From Lutibacter sp. (GTDB lineage: Bacteria > Bacteroidota > Bacteroidia > Flavobacteriales > Flavobacteriaceae), in contig JAUYUA010000045.1 of assembly GCA_030694935.1 (NCBI GenBank), forward strand, positions 62,001 through 126,000: a stretch of 64,000 nucleotides of DNA, given 5' to 3'. Positions 29,738 through 39,416 of this stretch are shown here, in pieces. The position numbers and the translations under genes were made by a program. Position 1 is the first letter of the stretch; the number at the start of each line of letters is the position of its first letter. The notes below the pieces were generated by a model. It searched no databases, had not been told where the DNA came from, and saw only the letters and a list, made by a program, of their open reading frames with translations.

Positions 29738-30478
29738 TTACAGCAAATTAAGCTGTTTCATCAATTCAGGTTTGCTCGACCTGCTTACCGGAACAACATT
29801 TTTTCCAATTAACACGCTGCTGTCTTCAATATCAACAATTTTTTTAATGTTGATGATAAATGACCGGTGGACTTTCAAAAAAATCGTTTCGGGCAATTTG
29901 TCCTCTATTTTTTTTAGCGTTGAATGCACCGTGTAGTTTTCCTTGTCGGTTTTTATCAAAATATAATCGCCTTTTGCTTCAATTAAATGAATGCTGTCAA
30001 AACTAATTTTTACCAGACGTTTATAAATATTTACATACAAATCGCTTTTTGAATTTTCGTTGACTGGCGCTGCGGGCAATTCTACATTCTCTTTTGTGGC
30101 GTTTGAAAACAATTTAGCCTTATCAACGGCTTTGTCAAATCGTGCTTGAGTCATTGGTTTTTCCAGATAATCTACCACGCAGTTGTATTCAAAAGCCTCC
30201 AAAGCAAAATTTGTATGAGAACTGATTAGGATAACTTTAGGCGGATTTTTTAAAGTTTGCAACAAATCAAAACCTGAAAAAGCCGGCATATGAATGTCTA
30301 AAAAAATAAGATCAACATTGTTTTGATTTAAATATTTTAGCGCTTCAATTGGGCTGTTGAAACTGGCAACAAGATTTAAGTTTTTATTATTCGAAATTAG
30401 CTTTTCAATAATTACTCTTGCAATTTCTTCATCATCAATAATGATACAGTTCATTGAGTTGTTTTTTAATGATTTCAA
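29738..30478 (-). CDS. LytTR-family response regulator (REC + LytTR)
   Basis: CIIIDDEEIARVIIEKL, LIFLDIHMPAFSG; C-term LIEAKGDYILIKTDKENYTVHSTLKKIEDKLPETIFLKVHRSFIINIKKI. Confidence 0.95.
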   Translation of the reverse strand: MKSLKNNSMNCIIIDDEEIARVIIEKLISNNKNLNLVASFNSPIEALKYLNQNNVDLIFLDIHMPAFSGFDLLQTLKNPPKVILISSHTNFALEAFEYNCVVDYLEKPMTQARFDKAVDKAKLFSNATKENVELPAAPVNENSKSDLYVNIYKRLVKISFDSIHLIEAKGDYILIKTDKENYTVHSTLKKIEDKLPETIFLKVHRSFIINIKKIVDIEDSSVLIGKNVVPVSRSSKPELMKQLNLL

Positions 30479-30608
30479 TTATTTAACAATCACATTGAAA
30501 ATTAGCAAATGCTAATTAAAGTTATAATTTCCCTATGAATTATAAAATATTTGAAAGCTATTTTCCAACTTCAAAGATACCTTTATTACTTCATTAAAGC
30601 ACAATATT

Positions 30609-31322
30609 TTAGGCTTCATTCGCCTTATTTTTTGGTAACGTAAAATAAAATGTGGTTCCTTTTAAAACTTCACTTTCCAGCCAAATTTCTCCGCCATAAA
30701 GGCTTAAAACCCTTTTTACAATGGAAAGACCCATTCCGGTAGATTTTTCGTGATAGCCAAGTGTGGTAAAGGTGTTAAATATTTTTTCGTGGTATTCCTT
30801 CGGAATTCCCTGGCCATTGTCTTTTATTGAAAAAGTATAAAAACCTTCAGTTTCTTCAACGCCAATTTCAACCAAACCAGCTTCTTTATCATTAAAGTTA
30901 ACAGCATTGCTAATTAAATTCTGAAAAACTTGTCGCAATCTTCTTGGATCGGCTTTTAAAACAGGCAATTTGCCATTAATGACAATGTTAATGTTTTTAG
31001 GAATATCAAGGCTTTTTATAATCTTATTCACCTTTATATTGAGATCTATCGTGTTTGTTTTTAGGCTTGTTCCGCCAATTTCGGAGTAATTGATGATGTC
31101 TTCCAGAAATTTATCCATCTTTTCTATTTTCTCCTCCATAAGGTTCAAATTGCAAATACTTTCTTCTCCAATTTTTTCGATGCAATCTTCTTTTACCCAG
31201 CTTAACAAAGCCGAAAGATTTCTTAAAGATGATTTTAAGTCGTGCGAAACCAAATGGGCGTAGTCATTTAACTGCTCATTTTGATTTTTTAATTTTAAAA
31301 GTAATTGCTCTTTCTGACGCAT
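30609..31322 (-). CDS. Cytosolic sensor histidine kinase (HisKA + HATPase, no obvious sensor domain)
   Basis: LVSHDLKSSLRNL H-box, NLISNAVNFND N-box, DNGQGIP, GMGLSIVKR. Confidence 0.9.
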   Translation of the reverse strand: MRQKEQLLLKLKNQNEQLNDYAHLVSHDLKSSLRNLSALLSWVKEDCIEKIGEESICNLNLMEEKIEKMDKFLEDIINYSEIGGTSLKTNTIDLNIKVNKIIKSLDIPKNINIVINGKLPVLKADPRRLRQVFQNLISNAVNFNDKEAGLVEIGVEETEGFYTFSIKDNGQGIPKEYHEKIFNTFTTLGYHEKSTGMGLSIVKRVLSLYGGEIWLESEVLKGTTFYFTLPKNKANEA

Positions 31323-31333
31323 AATGCTAAGAC

Positions 31334-31747
31334 TTAAGCTTGCACAAATTCATTATAACACCAGTAATCCAAAACCGTTTTAATTGATTCAGAATAATCG
31401 GCGAATTTTAAAGGTTTTACCAAATAACCGGCAATGCCAAGTTGGTGACATTCAGAAACATCTTTATGGTCATTGGATGACGTTAAAATAACGGTTGGAA
31501 TATATTTTAGTTGATTATTTTTTCTGATGATGCTTAAAAATTCAAGGCCATTTATTTTTGGCATATTTAAGTCGAGCAAAATAAGATCGGGCAATGACTC
31601 GTATTTATATAAAATATTCAAAGCTTCTTCCCCGTTTTTAGCTTCAACAATTTTGTGAGGATAGGCCAATTTTGAAATTGTTCTGTTAAATTTCATAATT
31701 TCTATCATATCATCTTCAACCAGTAAAATGTTCAGACTTTTTCTCAT
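31334..31747 (-). CDS. Single-domain response regulator (CheY/Rcp1-like)
   Basis: ILLVEDDMIEIMKF, DLILLDLNMPKINGLEFL, GYLVKPL. Confidence 0.93.
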   Translation of the reverse strand: MRKSLNILLVEDDMIEIMKFNRTISKLAYPHKIVEAKNGEEALNILYKYESLPDLILLDLNMPKINGLEFLSIIRKNNQLKYIPTVILTSSNDHKDVSECHQLGIAGYLVKPLKFADYSESIKTVLDYWCYNEFVQA

Positions 31748-31968
31748 TAGTAGTGTTTTAAATTAATGTCCCTATTTTTTAATTGTCAATAACTAACAAT
31801 AATCATCAAAGATCCTAAGAATGCATTATTTATATGAAAATATTCGACTAGTCTTAATTAAGTGTCGATGAGCTGCAACTATTCATCGATGAATGAAAAA
31901 CCTCAGCTAACAAAAAAATTCTTTGGCTTAGATTACAAATTAATTCATTCTTTCCCTAAATTGCACAC

Positions 31969-32445
31969 ATGAAAGCGGTCACCGTAAAAGAAATTAAAAC
32001 AGAATTGTTGCATTATTCCCAAAAAGAATTGGTGGAGCTTTGTTTGCGTTTGTCGAAATTTAAAAAAGAAAACAAAGAACTGCTCACCTATCTTTTGTTT
32101 GAATCTTCCAATGAAGAAGGCTATATCAGCAGCATCAAACTTGAAATTGATGAACAATTTGAACTTGTAAACACCAAAACGTATTATTTCATTAAAAAAA
32201 GTGTCCGCAAAATTTTGCGCAACATTAAAACCGCTATCCGATACTCAAAAAACAAGGAAACTGAAGTGGAACTCCTCCTCTACTTCTGCAAAAAACTAAA
32301 GGATTTTAAACCTTCCATCCATAAAAATACGGTACTCAAAAATTTGTTCGACAGAGAAATTGCTTCCATTGAAAAAAAGATGCTGGCTTTGCACGAAGAT
32401 TTGCAGTACGATTACGAGCAAGAGCTGGAAAAATTAAAACTTTAA
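31969..32445 (+). CDS. Conserved hypothetical protein
   Basis: 158 aa ORF with helical charged composition and good coding character. Confidence 0.6.
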   Translation: MKAVTVKEIKTELLHYSQKELVELCLRLSKFKKENKELLTYLLFESSNEEGYISSIKLEIDEQFELVNTKTYYFIKKSVRKILRNIKTAIRYSKNKETEVELLLYFCKKLKDFKPSIHKNTVLKNLFDREIASIEKKMLALHEDLQYDYEQELEKLKL

Positions 32446-32630
32446 GTTAACTTAAAATTTATGGCTGCCAATTTCCATCAATTTCACGAAGGCTTAAAAT
32501 CAATAAAAACCGTTTTAAGAAAACATTTTTTTTGTAATATTACATGGGTAAATTTCAGCTCCAAAAAATAATTCATTATTTTCCTGACTAAGAATTAAAA
32601 AATCTAACCACCGCTAAAAACAAAAAAACT

Positions 32631-35162
32631 ATGGGCGAGAATCAAGACCAAATAGACCAGCTTCTTAACAAGCTGGAGCTGCTTTTAAAAAAACAGGAGG
32701 TTTTTTCAAAAGAAGTTCAGGAATTAAGGAATGAAATTACCCAACTTCGCATTGATACCCCAAAAAAACCATCAGAAAAGGATGCGCCTTCTATGGAAGA
32801 ACCCATTAAGACGCAACCAATATATACCCCAAGAACCGCTCCCAAAACTTTAAACAGAGACCTTGATCACAGAATTTTAGGCGGTGTTTGCGCAGGATTT
32901 GCACAATATTTTGGCATCAGCAGGATTTTAACACGCATTATTTGGCTGCTGCTAACGTTCTTTTTTGGCGTTGGGTTTATTGCTTATTTTATTTTGTGGA
33001 TTGCATTGCCAAAAGTTGAAACAACTGCTTATGCACAAAAAAATCAAACTGTTAAGGAACCGCTCACCCCTGTTAACGGCAGCAGTCTGCCTGCAAAATC
33101 CACCATCAATCTGGAAAAATTTATTGGTGAAAACCTCCTCAACAAAATTGGTATTGCCATTACCGTTATTGGCGTGGGAATAGGTGCAAAATATTCCATT
33201 GAACACGACTTAATAAGTCCGTTAACCAGGGTAATTTTAGGCTATCTGGTTGGATTAACACTTTTGATTTTCGGATTGAAATTGAAGGAAAAATATGAAA
33301 ATTTTAGTGCTGTATTGGTGAGTGGCGCGATGGCCATTTTTTATTTTATGACCTTTGCCGCTTACAGTTTTTACGAACTGTTTCCGCAAACCATCGCCTT
33401 TATTTTTATGGTGATATTTACGGTTTTTACCGTTGTAGCCGCGTTAAATTATAACAAACAAATCATTGCTTTGATAGGATTGGTGGGCGCCTACGCGGTT
33501 CCATTTTTATTGAGCGAAGACTCGGGAAATGTGGCGGTACTTTTTAGTTATATGGCCATTATCAATATTGGAATTCTTGTTATTGCCTTTAAAAAATACT
33601 GGAAACTGCTCTATTTATCGGCCTTTGTGCTTACCTGGCTCATTTTTACTACCTGGTATACATCAAAATATGAAATAACAGCACACTTTGAGCTGGCGCT
33701 CACATTTATTTTTATCTTTTTCGCCACTTTTTACGCTACATTTCTTGCTTTTAAATTACTTCAAAAAGAAAAATTTGAAATTATAGACATCTTGTTATTG
33801 CTTGCCAATTCTTTTATTTTTTACGGATTTGGCTATATCATTTTGGATGGCCATGAAATCGGCTCACAATTATTAGGCTTGTTTACACTAGGCAACGGGA
33901 TGTTACATTTCATGGTTGGCCTTGTTATTTACAAGCAAAAACTTGGCGATAAAAACCTGTTTTATTTTGTTGCCGGATTGGTGCTGGTTTTTATTACCAT
34001 CGCAATTCCTGTTCAGTTAAACGGAAATTGGGTGACGCTGTTATGGGTTGGTGAAGCCGCTTTGCTGTTTTGGATTGGCAGAACGAAAAATATTCCTGTA
34101 TATGAAAAAATTTCCTATCCGTTGATGTTGATCGCCGTTATCAGTATTTTTCAGGATTGGGCAACCGGCTATAATTTAAATTATTATGGCGATGCATCAG
34201 AAAAAATAACGCCGATACTAAATATTCATTTCCTGAGCTCGGTTTTGTTTATTGCCGCCTTCGGATTTATCACTTTTCTGCATCACCATAAAAAATATCC
34301 ATCAGCCTTAATTTCAAACAAGGAATTACAAAAACTGGTGTCTTTTGCGATTCCGGCAGCGCTTTTAGGAACGCTATATTTTGCCTTCAGAATGGAAATT
34401 GAAAGTTACTTTAACCAGCTTTATGCCAATTCCAACATCAATTTCAATGAATTTCAGCAATACTTCAATTATGATTATCTGAAATTCAAAACCATCTGGA
34501 TTCTTAATTATTCCTTGTTTTTTGGATCGGTATTTTCTTTTGTGAATATCAAAAAATTAAAAAACAGGCAGTTTGGGCTCCTCAATCTTGGATTCAATGC
34601 CATGGCTATTTTGGTGTTTTTAGCGCAGGGATTGTACATTTTAAGCGAATTGCGCGATAGTTATTTAACCCAAACTATGGCTGCTTACTATCAAATTGGC
34701 GAATTTAATATTGGCATCAGGTATATTTCCTTTGCTTTTGTTGTCATCGCGCTAATGGCTTGTTACAGTTACATTCGCCAGGAATTTATGAAAGTTGACT
34801 ATAAAATGGCTTTTGATTTGTTGCTTCACTTGTCCATTTTATGGATGGCCAGCAGTGAACTTATCAATTTAATGGAACTTTCCGGATCTACACAATCCAA
34901 CAAACTTGGGCTAAGCATACTTTGGGGCATTTATGCCTTGTTGTTAATTTCTTTGGGAATATGGAAAACCCGACAACATTTGCGTATTGGTGCCATCGCA
35001 TTATTTTCTGTAACCCTCATAAAACTATTCTTTTATGATATTTCACACCTCAACACCATTTCAAAAACCATCGTATTTTTGTCGTTGGGCATATTGCTTT
35101 TGATCATTTCGTTTTTATACAACAAATTTAAACACCTCATTTCCAATGAAATTAAAAGCTAA
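32631..35162 (+). CDS. PspC-domain/DUF2339 membrane protein
   Basis: PspC segment LDHRILGGVCAGFAQYFGISRILTRIIWLLLTFFFGVGFIAYFILWIALPK fused to a long polytopic DUF2339-like region. Confidence 0.85.
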   Translation: MGENQDQIDQLLNKLELLLKKQEVFSKEVQELRNEITQLRIDTPKKPSEKDAPSMEEPIKTQPIYTPRTAPKTLNRDLDHRILGGVCAGFAQYFGISRILTRIIWLLLTFFFGVGFIAYFILWIALPKVETTAYAQKNQTVKEPLTPVNGSSLPAKSTINLEKFIGENLLNKIGIAITVIGVGIGAKYSIEHDLISPLTRVILGYLVGLTLLIFGLKLKEKYENFSAVLVSGAMAIFYFMTFAAYSFYELFPQTIAFIFMVIFTVFTVVAALNYNKQIIALIGLVGAYAVPFLLSEDSGNVAVLFSYMAIINIGILVIAFKKYWKLLYLSAFVLTWLIFTTWYTSKYEITAHFELALTFIFIFFATFYATFLAFKLLQKEKFEIIDILLLLANSFIFYGFGYIILDGHEIGSQLLGLFTLGNGMLHFMVGLVIYKQKLGDKNLFYFVAGLVLVFITIAIPVQLNGNWVTLLWVGEAALLFWIGRTKNIPVYEKISYPLMLIAVISIFQDWATGYNLNYYGDASEKITPILNIHFLSSVLFIAAFGFITFLHHHKKYPSALISNKELQKLVSFAIPAALLGTLYFAFRMEIESYFNQLYANSNINFNEFQQYFNYDYLKFKTIWILNYSLFFGSVFSFVNIKKLKNRQFGLLNLGFNAMAILVFLAQGLYILSELRDSYLTQTMAAYYQIGEFNIGIRYISFAFVVIALMACYSYIRQEFMKVDYKMAFDLLLHLSILWMASSELINLMELSGSTQSNKLGLSILWGIYALLLISLGIWKTRQHLRIGAIALFSVTLIKLFFYDISHLNTISKTIVFLSLGILLLIISFLYNKFKHLISNEIKS

Positions 35163-36378
35163 AATAAGTGCTGTTTTCCTATTGTTGTTTTGTGCTTTTT
35201 CTTACGGACAGCTGGACCAATACAATTATAAAAGGGAATTACAAGGAGTTACGGCGCCTTGGCACAAAGTGGTTTTACCTGAAGAAATCTTCGGAAATGT
35301 GTCACATAATTTATCCGATATTCGAATTTATGGGATTACTGCAGCCAAAGACACTATTGAAGCTCCCTATTTGCTGAAGTTAAAAGCCGAAAAAATAGTT
35401 GTTAAAGATGTGAATTTCAAATTTTTAAACACCACTCAAAATGAAAAAGGCTATTATTTTACGCTGGAAGTGCCAACGGAAGACGCCATAAATCAGCTAA
35501 AACTCGATTTTAACAAACAAAATTTCGATTGGAAATTAACGCTTGAAGGAAGCCATAATCAGCAGGAATGGTTTACCGTTGTTGATGATTACCGAATTTT
35601 GTCCATCAAAAATACAGCAACCTATTATCAATTTACCAAGGTGATTTTTGAGAATGCCAAATTTCGTTTTTTCAGATTGCTTGTTAAAAGTGAAGAAAAT
35701 CCGGAAATGGTCAATGTAAAAGCCACATACAATGTGGTTAAAAATGGAGGTTTTGTTGATTATGCTATTGCAAACATCAAAACAATTCAGGATAAGGAAG
35801 CACAAAAAACAACCCTTGAAATTGACTTAAAATCGACTGTTGCCGTGAGTTCCCTTCAAATTAAAGTAAAAGACACTTTTGATTATTACCGGCCAATAAG
35901 CATTCAGTATGTTGCTGACAGCGTAAAAACGGAACAAGGCTGGAATTATTTGTATGAAAATTTAACCACAGGAACGCTCAGTTCCATTGAAAATAACGAA
36001 TTTAAATTTGAAAGCACCATCCTAAAAAAATTGAAAATCAGCATTTTTAACCAGGACAATCAACCTTTAAATATTGAAACCATTTCCGTAAAAGGTACCA
36101 TTCACGAATTGCTGGTTCGTTTTACCGAACCGGCTGTGTATTTTTTAACCTACGGAAACAAAAAAGCAACAAAACCAAACTACGACATAGAACGCTTCGT
36201 ATCGAAAGTTCCGGATACATTAAAGGTTTTAACGTTGGGAAATGAACAAAAAATCGATAAAAAGGACCTGACAAAAGCGCCTTTGTTCAAAAATAAACTG
36301 TGGTTGTGGCTGCTCATGGGCATCATCATTTTAGTGCTTGGATGGTTTTCCGTTAAAATGATGGGCAAGAAAAGTTGA
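35146..36378 (+). CDS. DUF3999-like protein (signal peptide, C-terminal TM)
   Basis: Overlaps DUF2339 gene; secreted beta-rich domain with terminal TM LWLWLLMGIIILVLGWFSV. Confidence 0.65.
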   Translation: MKLKAKISAVFLLLFCAFSYGQLDQYNYKRELQGVTAPWHKVVLPEEIFGNVSHNLSDIRIYGITAAKDTIEAPYLLKLKAEKIVVKDVNFKFLNTTQNEKGYYFTLEVPTEDAINQLKLDFNKQNFDWKLTLEGSHNQQEWFTVVDDYRILSIKNTATYYQFTKVIFENAKFRFFRLLVKSEENPEMVNVKATYNVVKNGGFVDYAIANIKTIQDKEAQKTTLEIDLKSTVAVSSLQIKVKDTFDYYRPISIQYVADSVKTEQGWNYLYENLTTGTLSSIENNEFKFESTILKKLKISIFNQDNQPLNIETISVKGTIHELLVRFTEPAVYFLTYGNKKATKPNYDIERFVSKVPDTLKVLTLGNEQKIDKKDLTKAPLFKNKLWLWLLMGIIILVLGWFSVKMMGKKS

Positions 36379-36406
36379 AAGTTCAAGCCCGAAGACGGAA
36401 GTCCGA

Positions 36407-36509
36407 TCCCGATAGCTATCGGGACGGGAGTCAGAAGACGGAAGTCCGAAGACGGGAGTCTGAAGACGGAAGTCCAAAGACGGGAGTCCGATCCCGATAG
36501 CTATCGGGA
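36407..36509. repeat. Intergenic repeat block with two copies of palindrome TCCCGATAGCTATCGGGA
   Basis: Perfect 18-bp palindromes at 36407-36424 and 36492-36509 among 'gaagacggaagtccg/gacgggagtc' repeats. Confidence 0.8.
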
Positions 36510-36590
36510 CGGGAGTTCAAAAAGTAAAAAAACCGAACAACAGTATGTAAAGTTCACGTTAAACGTTAAATTTTAAACATTGAAAAACCT

Positions 36591-36650
36591 TAAATCTGAA
36601 ATCTAAAATCGTAAATCTGAAATCTAAAATCGTAAATCTAAAATCATAAA
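36591..36650. repeat. Tandem repeat, ~21-bp unit taaatctgaaatctaaaatcg
   Basis: About 2.7 near-identical units directly upstream of dus. Confidence 0.8.
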
Positions 36651-36678
36651 GCCTTATCTTTGCGCAACCAAAAACAAT

Positions 36679-37635
36679 ATGAACTACACGTTGCTCTCTT
36701 CACCCCTTCAAGGATTTACCGATTTTCGGTTTAGAAACGCCTTCAACGCCATTTTTGGTGGTATTGACACTTTTTATTCGCCTTATATTCGCTTAAACGG
36801 AAGTTTGGTGATTAAAAAGGCGTATGAGCGCGACTTGTTGCCCGAAAACAATGTGGGTTTGGAAGTGATTCCGCAAATTATCACCAATGATGCCAAGGAA
36901 TTTTTGTTTGTGGCCAACTACGTGCAGCAACTTGGCTATAAAGAATTAAACTGGAATTTAGGCTGTCCGTACCCAATGGTCACCAAATGCGGTATGGGAT
37001 CCGGACTCATAAGCGACCCGGAAAGGATTGATAAAATTCTTGAAAAAGTTCATGCCGAATCGGACATTATTGTCTCAATGAAAATGCGCTTGGGTTACGA
37101 TAACAATGATGAAATTTTGCAGGTTTTGCCAGTTTTGGAAAAATATCCCATAAAAAATGTTGCCATCCACGCCCGTATTGGCAAACAATTGTATAAAGGT
37201 GGCGTGCATTTAGATGCCTTTCAACAGTGTGTTAACCAAACCAGCCTAAAACTGTATTACAACGGCGATATTACTACCGTGGCGAAATTTCACGAAATGC
37301 AGGAACGTTTTCCAACCATTGACCATTGGATGATTGGCCGCGGATTGATTGCCGATCCTTTTTTGCCGAGTATGATAAAAAGCAATTCCACACAATATCC
37401 TGCAAACAAATTGGAACTTTTTAAGGAGTTTCACGACATACTTTTTCAAAATTACAGTGAATCCTTGTCGGGTTCCACACATCTTTTATTGAAAATGTAC
37501 CATTTGTGGGAATACTTTTCCGTGCTGTTTTCAAATCCGCACAAAGCCTTAAAAAAAATTAAAAAAGCGGGCAGCATTAAAAATTATCAAGCCGCTATAA
37601 AAGAGATTTTGGAGACGGAACGAGATCTTAGGTAG
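36679..37635 (+). CDS. tRNA-dihydrouridine synthase family protein
   Basis: SSPLQGFTDFRFR, LNWNLGCPYPMVTKCGMGSGL, VAIHARIGKQLYKG, YNGDI. Confidence 0.92.
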   Translation: MNYTLLSSPLQGFTDFRFRNAFNAIFGGIDTFYSPYIRLNGSLVIKKAYERDLLPENNVGLEVIPQIITNDAKEFLFVANYVQQLGYKELNWNLGCPYPMVTKCGMGSGLISDPERIDKILEKVHAESDIIVSMKMRLGYDNNDEILQVLPVLEKYPIKNVAIHARIGKQLYKGGVHLDAFQQCVNQTSLKLYYNGDITTVAKFHEMQERFPTIDHWMIGRGLIADPFLPSMIKSNSTQYPANKLELFKEFHDILFQNYSESLSGSTHLLLKMYHLWEYFSVLFSNPHKALKKIKKAGSIKNYQAAIKEILETERDLR

Positions 37636-37655
37636 CTTTATGTTTGCTGTATTTG

Positions 37656-37766
37656 TTAAAAAAATCAATTCCTATCTGGTATACAGCCCTAGAATTTTTA
37701 GGAACTTGGGAACAATTATATAACCCCGATTTTAAAGTGGTCGAATTTGACCACTTTTATAAATGA
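37656..37766 (+). pseudogene. KilA-N domain gene remnant
   Basis: In-frame SIPIWYTALEFLGTWEQLYNPDFKVVEFDHFYK* resembles the KilA-N segment 'NTIEFLGIWEQLNNPNFKPVEFDGFRK'; no full-length ORF. Confidence 0.6.
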
Positions 37767-38084
37767 AAACAGATTTACAAAAAAACCTATTCAAAACAGT
37801 TTCTTACTATTGCTTTATTTTTCCTATATTTAATCGATTGCTAAAAAAATCGCATTGGTATTTACATAAAAATAGTTGTTTGTTAGGCTGATGATTTCCC
37901 GCTGTTCAGGTATTTTGTCAGAATTTAACAAGTTGAAAATAAACTCATTAAGATATTTTTATATGGACAATTTTATCTATAAAATAAGATTTAATTCTTA
38001 TCTATATCAGAAAATTAAACAAAATTATATAATTTGCAAAATAAAACGTATATTTGCGTAATATTTGCAAAAAATACATTTATT

Positions 38085-39416
38085 ATGCTTATTCAATTTT
38101 CAGTAAGAAATTTTAAGACTTTTAAAGAAAGAACCTCTTTGAATCTAGTAGCTTCTAACTATGACAAGGATACAAGGGAATCAGAAAATATCTTAGAAGA
38201 TAACAAATTCAATTTAAGAATTTTAAAAAGTGCTGTTATTTATGGTGCAAATGCAAGCGGAAAAAGTAAGTTTATTGACGCATTGGCTTTTATGAAACGC
38301 TTTGTTGTCTCAAGTTCAAAGGAAAGTCAAAAAGGAGATGAAATTGATGTAGAACCTTTTAGACTTAGTGTTGAGAGTGAAAATTCCCCAACAGAATTTG
38401 AAGTTATCTTTACCTTTAATAAGATAATGTATCGTTATGGATTTGAGGTTGATAAAAAACAAATTGTTTCTGAATGGTTATTTAGAAAACCTAAAACTAA
38501 AGAAGTTGAATTATTTTATAGAGATTATCAAAAATTTGATGTGCACCCAAGAAATTTCGCAAAAGGAGCGACGGTAATTAAGGAAGGTTTAGTAAGAAAT
38601 AATGCATTATTATTATCTGTTGCAGCTCAATTTAACGACTCAACATCAATTAATGTCCTAGATTGGATTAAAAACTTGAAAACTATTTCTGGATTAAGGG
38701 AAGATGGATATCAAGGGTATACAATGGGAAAAATTAAAGACCCTAATAACAAAAAGAAAATTCTTGAATTACTAAAAGCTGCTGACTTGGGAATTCAAGA
38801 CATTAAACTAGAAATGTTAGACATTGAGAAATTACCTAAAGAAATGCCTAAAGAATTAAGAGAGAAAATAATCAAAGAATCAAGTGAAGAAAATACTGAG
38901 TTTTTTTCTGATATTTTGACTTCTCATAAAAAGTTTGATGTTTCAAAGAGATTTATTGAAAATATCAATTTTTCATTAGACGATGATGAATCATCGGGAA
39001 CTCAAAAGTTTTTTGCGCTAACAGGTCCCATTATAGATGTAATTGAAAACGGATATATATTAGTTGTAGATGAACTTGATTCTAAGCTTCACCCAAATCT
39101 TGTTTGTAAAATAGTTTCACTTTTTAATTCTAAAGAACTTAATCCTAAAAATGCACAACTGATTTTTAACACACAAGACACTAATTTATTAAGTTCAGGT
39201 TTATTTAGAAGAGATCAAATTTGGTTTACTGAAAAGGATAAATTTGGGGAAGCTCGATTATATTCGCTAGCCGACTTCAAATCTGATGAAGTTAGGAAAA
39301 CAGAAGCCTTTGAAGAAAATTATATTAGAGGAAAATATGGAGCGGTTCCATTTCTTGGTTTTTTTGATAATTTAATATATAAAAAACTTTTGGAGCAAGA
39401 TGAAAATGAAAAATAA
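38085..39416 (+). CDS. AAA family ATPase, RloA/AbiLi-like
   Basis: MLIQFSVRNFKTFKERTSLNLVAS, Walker A YGANASGKSKF, LVVDELDSKLHP Walker B; paired with RloB. Confidence 0.85.
   Translation: MLIQFSVRNFKTFKERTSLNLVASNYDKDTRESENILEDNKFNLRILKSAVIYGANASGKSKFIDALAFMKRFVVSSSKESQKGDEIDVEPFRLSVESENSPTEFEVIFTFNKIMYRYGFEVDKKQIVSEWLFRKPKTKEVELFYRDYQKFDVHPRNFAKGATVIKEGLVRNNALLLSVAAQFNDSTSINVLDWIKNLKTISGLREDGYQGYTMGKIKDPNNKKKILELLKAADLGIQDIKLEMLDIEKLPKEMPKELREKIIKESSEENTEFFSDILTSHKKFDVSKRFIENINFSLDDDESSGTQKFFALTGPIIDVIENGYILVVDELDSKLHPNLVCKIVSLFNSKELNPKNAQLIFNTQDTNLLSSGLFRRDQIWFTEKDKFGEARLYSLADFKSDEVRKTEAFEENYIRGKYGAVPFLGFFDNLIYKKLLEQDENEK

Noticed and set aside
36591-36650. Possible CRISPR-like 21-bp repeat
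   Set aside because: Repeats are contiguous with no spacers and no cas genes nearby.
37501-37510. Single ACCATTTGT match inside the dus gene as LytTR site
   Set aside because: Isolated copy within coding sequence with no partner at 21 bp; expected by chance in AT-rich DNA.
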